Assembly: GCA_903920975.1 (NCBI GenBank)
Contig: CAIXNZ010000119.1
Location: 1-9,400 of the forward strand
DNA: 9,400 nucleotides
From: Candidatus Falkowiibacteriota bacterium
Lineage (GTDB): Bacteria; Patescibacteriota; Patescibacteriia; CAIXNZ01
Direction of reading: 5' to 3'
The first letter of the stretch is position 1. The number at the start of each line of letters is the position of its first letter. A program made the position numbers and the translations under genes. Shown one piece after another: positions 7,196 to 9,400 of the stretch. The notes beneath the pieces are model-generated. The model made no database searches and was not told the origin of the DNA. It saw nothing but the letters and a program-made list of their open reading frames with translations.

Positions 7196-7990
7196 ATGGA
7201 CAAAATTGACTACAAAAAAACTAGTGAATACTGGAACCAAAATCTGGAACAAAAGGGATTGGGTAAATTTTCTTCAGGTTACATAATACCAGTAGAGCTC
7301 GAGAGTGTTGCTTTATATAGATTCAATAAAGAATTGGATTTCTTAAATAAATTTGGCAAATTCGGGGGAAATTATCTAGATTTAGGATGCGGCGCTGGTA
7401 ATTTGCTTTATGAATGGCACGACAATTTTGATCATCTTGTTGGAATAGATTTTTCCGATTCATTGATTCAAATCGCAAATAAACAAAATGAAAATTATAA
7501 TAATGTAAAAATCTACAAGGATAGTGTGCTTAACTTTGAAAAATACGTCAGCGACAAAAAATTTAAGTTTATCTTCGTGGGCGGATGTTTTATGTATCTG
7601 GGTGATGAAGATATTTTAGATCTAATAACTAACATGTTCCAAAAATTGGAAAATGGGGGCGTATTAATATTTAGAGAACCGACGGCGACCAAAAAAAGAA
7701 TCTACGAAAAAAATATTGGCATTCGCAGAACAATTGATGAATATAAAAATTTAATCTGTCTAGATAAAAATGGCTACATATTAAATTATTATCAGAATTA
7801 TCCGGTTAACTATACCCATTTCATAGGTTTGTATTTAAAAATTTTTCCATTTTTAACGAATAAAATCAAATTTTTTAATAACATATTGGTTGAATTTATA
7901 TTTTTATATTTGCCATTGACGCTTTACTCAAAAATAAAAAATAATATGGCTTTATATCACTTTTTTATTCTTACTAAAAGTAAGCTATGA
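7196..7990 (+). CDS. Class I SAM-dependent methyltransferase with hydrophobic C-terminal extension
   Basis: The 264-residue product has an N-terminal helical cap containing E-Y-W-N (11-14), motif I Y-L-D-L-G-C-G-A-G-N (60-69), G-I-D-F-S (83-87) for ribose binding, G-G-C-F-M-Y-L (129-135) and a strand-5 region N-G-G-V-L-I-F-R-E-P (153-162). It is longer than the other methyltransferases here. Residues 205-245 are unusually hydrophobic and aromatic and may lie on or in the membrane, which suits a lipid-linked acceptor. This is the one complete gene with a visible ribosome site, GGTGA at 7182-7186, nine bases before the ATG. It sits 15 bases after the cytidylyltransferase and overlaps the CDP-alcohol phosphotransferase by ATGA, so the three may form a functional unit. 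Substrate unknown. The 3' end of the gene is very AT-rich. Confidence 0.86.
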   Translation: MDKIDYKKTSEYWNQNLEQKGLGKFSSGYIIPVELESVALYRFNKELDFLNKFGKFGGNYLDLGCGAGNLLYEWHDNFDHLVGIDFSDSLIQIANKQNENYNNVKIYKDSVLNFEKYVSDKKFKFIFVGGCFMYLGDEDILDLITNMFQKLENGGVLIFREPTATKKRIYEKNIGIRRTIDEYKNLICLDKNGYILNYYQNYPVNYTHFIGLYLKIFPFLTNKIKFFNNILVEFIFLYLPLTLYSKIKNNMALYHFFILTKSKL

Positions 7991-8640
7991 AACAATCATA
8001 CAAGGAAATATTACCCCACATAAGGCCGGCCAGCTTCTTGTCATACGCAGATAACAAATTTGCTGCATTTTTGGTTTATATATTTCAAGGCCTTCCCCTG
8101 ACTGCAAATATAATTACTCTTATTTCTTTTTTGTTTGTTTTAATAGCCTCATTGTTTCTATTAGTGTTTGACAATAGAATTGTATTTATTTTGTTTTTAA
8201 TAGTTGCATATACATTTGATAATGCCGATGGAATATGGGCCAGACTAAAAAATCAAACATCAGAATTTGGAGGGTTTTTTGATGGTTTTATGGATTCTGT
8301 AAAATATTTTGCCATAGATTTAACATTGATAATTTTCTATTTTGATAAAATACGGGGATACATCAGAGACCCGAAGGTCTTGGTATTATTCTTTTCGCTA
8401 TATTTTATCTTTAGGGGGCTGTTTTACCTGAGTTATTTCCAAAAAAATATTTCAACTGAGAACAAAAGATTAAAAATTTTTGCCCCTGCTAACCCGGCCG
8501 AAAGATACATTATTGTTTTCCCGCTTGTTCTATTGAGAGCAGAATTCTTTATTCTCTATATTATCGGGTTCTTTTTGATGTACATTGTTAGTATCTTCAA
8601 TTTTTTAATTCAAAGATTATATTATAAACCTAAAAATTAA
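7987..8640 (+). CDS. CDP-alcohol phosphatidyltransferase family membrane protein
   Basis: This 217-residue integral membrane enzyme carries the full catalytic signature of the CDP-alcohol phosphotransferases, D-x2-D-G-x2-A-R-x8-G-x3-D-x3-D, at residues 78-103 (D78, D81, G82, A85, R86, G95, D99, D103). Family members transfer a phospho-group from a CDP-linked lipid or alcohol to a hydroxyl acceptor, as in PgsA, phosphatidylinositol synthase or choline phosphotransferase. Hydrophobic segments at about 40-60, 64-77, 105-118, 130-147, 172-184 and 186-206 give the usual six-helix fold. After the motif, P-A-E-R (170-173) begins the fifth helix. Being coupled to a methyltransferase gene and close to a TagD-like cytidylyltransferase argues for a dedicated glycan or lipid head-group pathway rather than housekeeping phosphatidylglycerol synthesis, though PgsA-type activity cannot be excluded from sequence alone. 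Confidence 0.92.
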   Translation: MKQSYKEILPHIRPASFLSYADNKFAAFLVYIFQGLPLTANIITLISFLFVLIASLFLLVFDNRIVFILFLIVAYTFDNADGIWARLKNQTSEFGGFFDGFMDSVKYFAIDLTLIIFYFDKIRGYIRDPKVLVLFFSLYFIFRGLFYLSYFQKNISTENKRLKIFAPANPAERYIIVFPLVLLRAEFFILYIIGFFLMYIVSIFNFLIQRLYYKPKN

Positions 8641-8644
8641 TTGT

Positions 8645-9343
8645 ATGAAAAACGCCAGAGAATTTTTATCGTTACGACAAACTGCCTCCGGATTTAATGC
8701 CAGGCTGAAGTGTTTTGTAGACCAATACCTGAAATACAAAAAAACGCACCCCAACCCGGCAAAAATATTGGACATTGGCTGTGGAGCCAATTGCGTGCTC
8801 TCTAGGCACAAATTAGTGGAAGATAATTTTTATGGCTGTGATTTTTACGACAAAATCAATGTCCCCATAGACGATTATCGAAATATAAATCTTAATGAGG
8901 AAAAACTGACCGATAAATATAGGGCTGAAAAATTTGATGTTATTTTTTGCGGAGAAGTAATCGAACATTTGTTTAGCCCGGACAGCCTACTTGATGAAAT
9001 AAAAAGTTTAATGCATGAAAATAGTATTTTGATTTTATCAACGCCAAACCTGGCTTATTTGCCGAATAGAATAATGTTGCTTTTCGGCATTTCACCATTA
9101 TTTGTAGAAAATTCATCTGAAATAAAACTGGGAAGAAAATTTAAATTTCTGGGACAGCATAATAAAACGGAGGGGCATATCCGAGTTTTTACCTATGGCG
9201 CATTAAAAGATTTATTTGGAAAAACTGGTTTTAAAATAATTAAAATTAAATCAATCCCAGTTTGGGATAATATTATTGATAGAATCATTTGCCTTTTCTC
9301 AAGGAGCTTATCGGCTAACAATATTTTTGTCTTAAAAAAATAG
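8645..9343 (+). CDS. Class I SAM-dependent methyltransferase
   Basis: The 232-residue product is the fourth methyltransferase of the window. A basic N-terminal helix region precedes motif I, K-I-L-D-I-G-C-G-A-N (40-49), in which the last glycine of the usual G-x-G-x-G loop is replaced by N49. Y-G-C-D-F (63-67) supplies the acidic ribose contact, G-E-V-I-E-H-L (103-109) is strand 4, and S-T-P-N (132-135) leads into a long insertion with N-R-I-M-L-L-F-G (141-148). G-H-I-R-V-F (177-182) starts the C-terminal helix. This layout is common among methyltransferases of glycan clusters and resembles that of the product encoded at 6081, suggesting a shared ancestor. It starts four bases after the CDP-alcohol phosphotransferase and ends three bases before the next start, so it is still in the operon. 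The acceptor is unknown. Confidence 0.88.
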   Translation: MKNAREFLSLRQTASGFNARLKCFVDQYLKYKKTHPNPAKILDIGCGANCVLSRHKLVEDNFYGCDFYDKINVPIDDYRNINLNEEKLTDKYRAEKFDVIFCGEVIEHLFSPDSLLDEIKSLMHENSILILSTPNLAYLPNRIMLLFGISPLFVENSSEIKLGRKFKFLGQHNKTEGHIRVFTYGALKDLFGKTGFKIIKIKSIPVWDNIIDRIICLFSRSLSANNIFVLKK

Positions 9344-9346
9344 GCT

Positions 9347-9400
9347 ATGAAAATTTTTTTCAAAAATTATAAATATTTATTTTTAACATTATTAATCTCG
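9347..9400 (+). CDS. Start of an unidentified gene cut by the window edge (probable membrane protein)
   Basis: An ATG three bases after the preceding stop opens a frame that stays open for all 18 codons to the edge. The start reads M-K-I-F-F-K-N-Y-K-Y and then turns hydrophobic (L-F-L-T-L-L-I-S), a positively charged N-terminus followed by a first transmembrane helix or signal anchor. The spacing and strand fit the operon. In glycan clusters such starts often belong to multi-helix GT-C glycosyltransferases or O-antigen ligase or polymerase proteins, but 18 residues cannot decide this. No Shine-Dalgarno sequence is visible, as for most of its neighbours. Confidence 0.55.
   Translation, partial: MKIFFKNYKYLFLTLLIS

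Noticed and set aside
2482..7990. TGA stops inside ATGA overlaps, tested as evidence of TGA recoding
   Set aside because: Each of the four genes ending in TGA finishes at a normal family length and the next gene begins there, so TGA works as a stop.
9334..9360. Seven-base A and T runs near 9334-9340 and 9354-9360 as possible frameshift or slippage sites
   Set aside because: Both flanking frames are intact without a shift, and such runs are common in DNA of this composition.
1..9400. Search for CRISPR repeats, tRNA, insertion-sequence ends and long direct repeats
   Set aside because: Reading through the window gave no regularly spaced repeat, cloverleaf, transposase or terminal inverted repeat. 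The only notable repeat is the 19-base gene junction reported above.

Overview
The window is one densely packed stretch of plus-strand genes for building and modifying a surface glycan. It comes from an AT-rich bacterium. There are ten complete genes and the first 18 codons of an eleventh. All point the same way, with gaps of 1 to 15 bases or four-base ATGA overlaps (at 2482, 6081, 6770 and 7987), so the block reads as a single operon that continues past the right edge. No RNA gene, CRISPR array, insertion sequence or convincing terminator was seen. TGA is used as a normal stop codon, which excludes recoded lineages such as Gracilibacteria or Mycoplasma. Almost no start codon is preceded by a Shine-Dalgarno sequence. 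Low GC, compact genes, SD-poor starts and a glycan cluster rich in methyltransferases would fit Patescibacteria (CPR, for example a Parcubacteria-like lineage), or less likely Bacteroidota. This is inference; no marker gene settles it.

Layout. Positions 1-198 hold a short AT-rich leader. The first block (199-4555) carries the core functions: a MOP/Wzx-type flippase, a GtrB/DPM1-like family 2 glycosyltransferase with a two-helix membrane anchor, a GT4 glycosyltransferase, and a clear GDP-mannose 4,6-dehydratase (gmd). The second block (4566-9343) is mostly decoration: another family 2 glycosyltransferase, two back-to-back class I methyltransferases, a TagD-like cytidylyltransferase, a third methyltransferase, a CDP-alcohol phosphotransferase with a complete catalytic motif, and a fourth methyltransferase. 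The partial gene at the right edge starts like a membrane protein.

How the genes may work together (inference). Gmd supplies GDP-4-keto-6-deoxymannose, the precursor of deoxyhexoses such as rhamnose, fucose or perosamine. The glycosyltransferases assemble a lipid-linked oligosaccharide on the cytoplasmic face and the flippase moves it across the membrane. Methyltransferases probably methylate sugars of the glycan. The most interesting part is 6770-8640: a cytidylyltransferase that could make a CDP-alcohol, a methyltransferase, and an enzyme that transfers a phospho-alcohol from or to a CDP-linked group. Together they suggest a phospho-alcohol (perhaps methylated) added to the glycan or to a membrane lipid.
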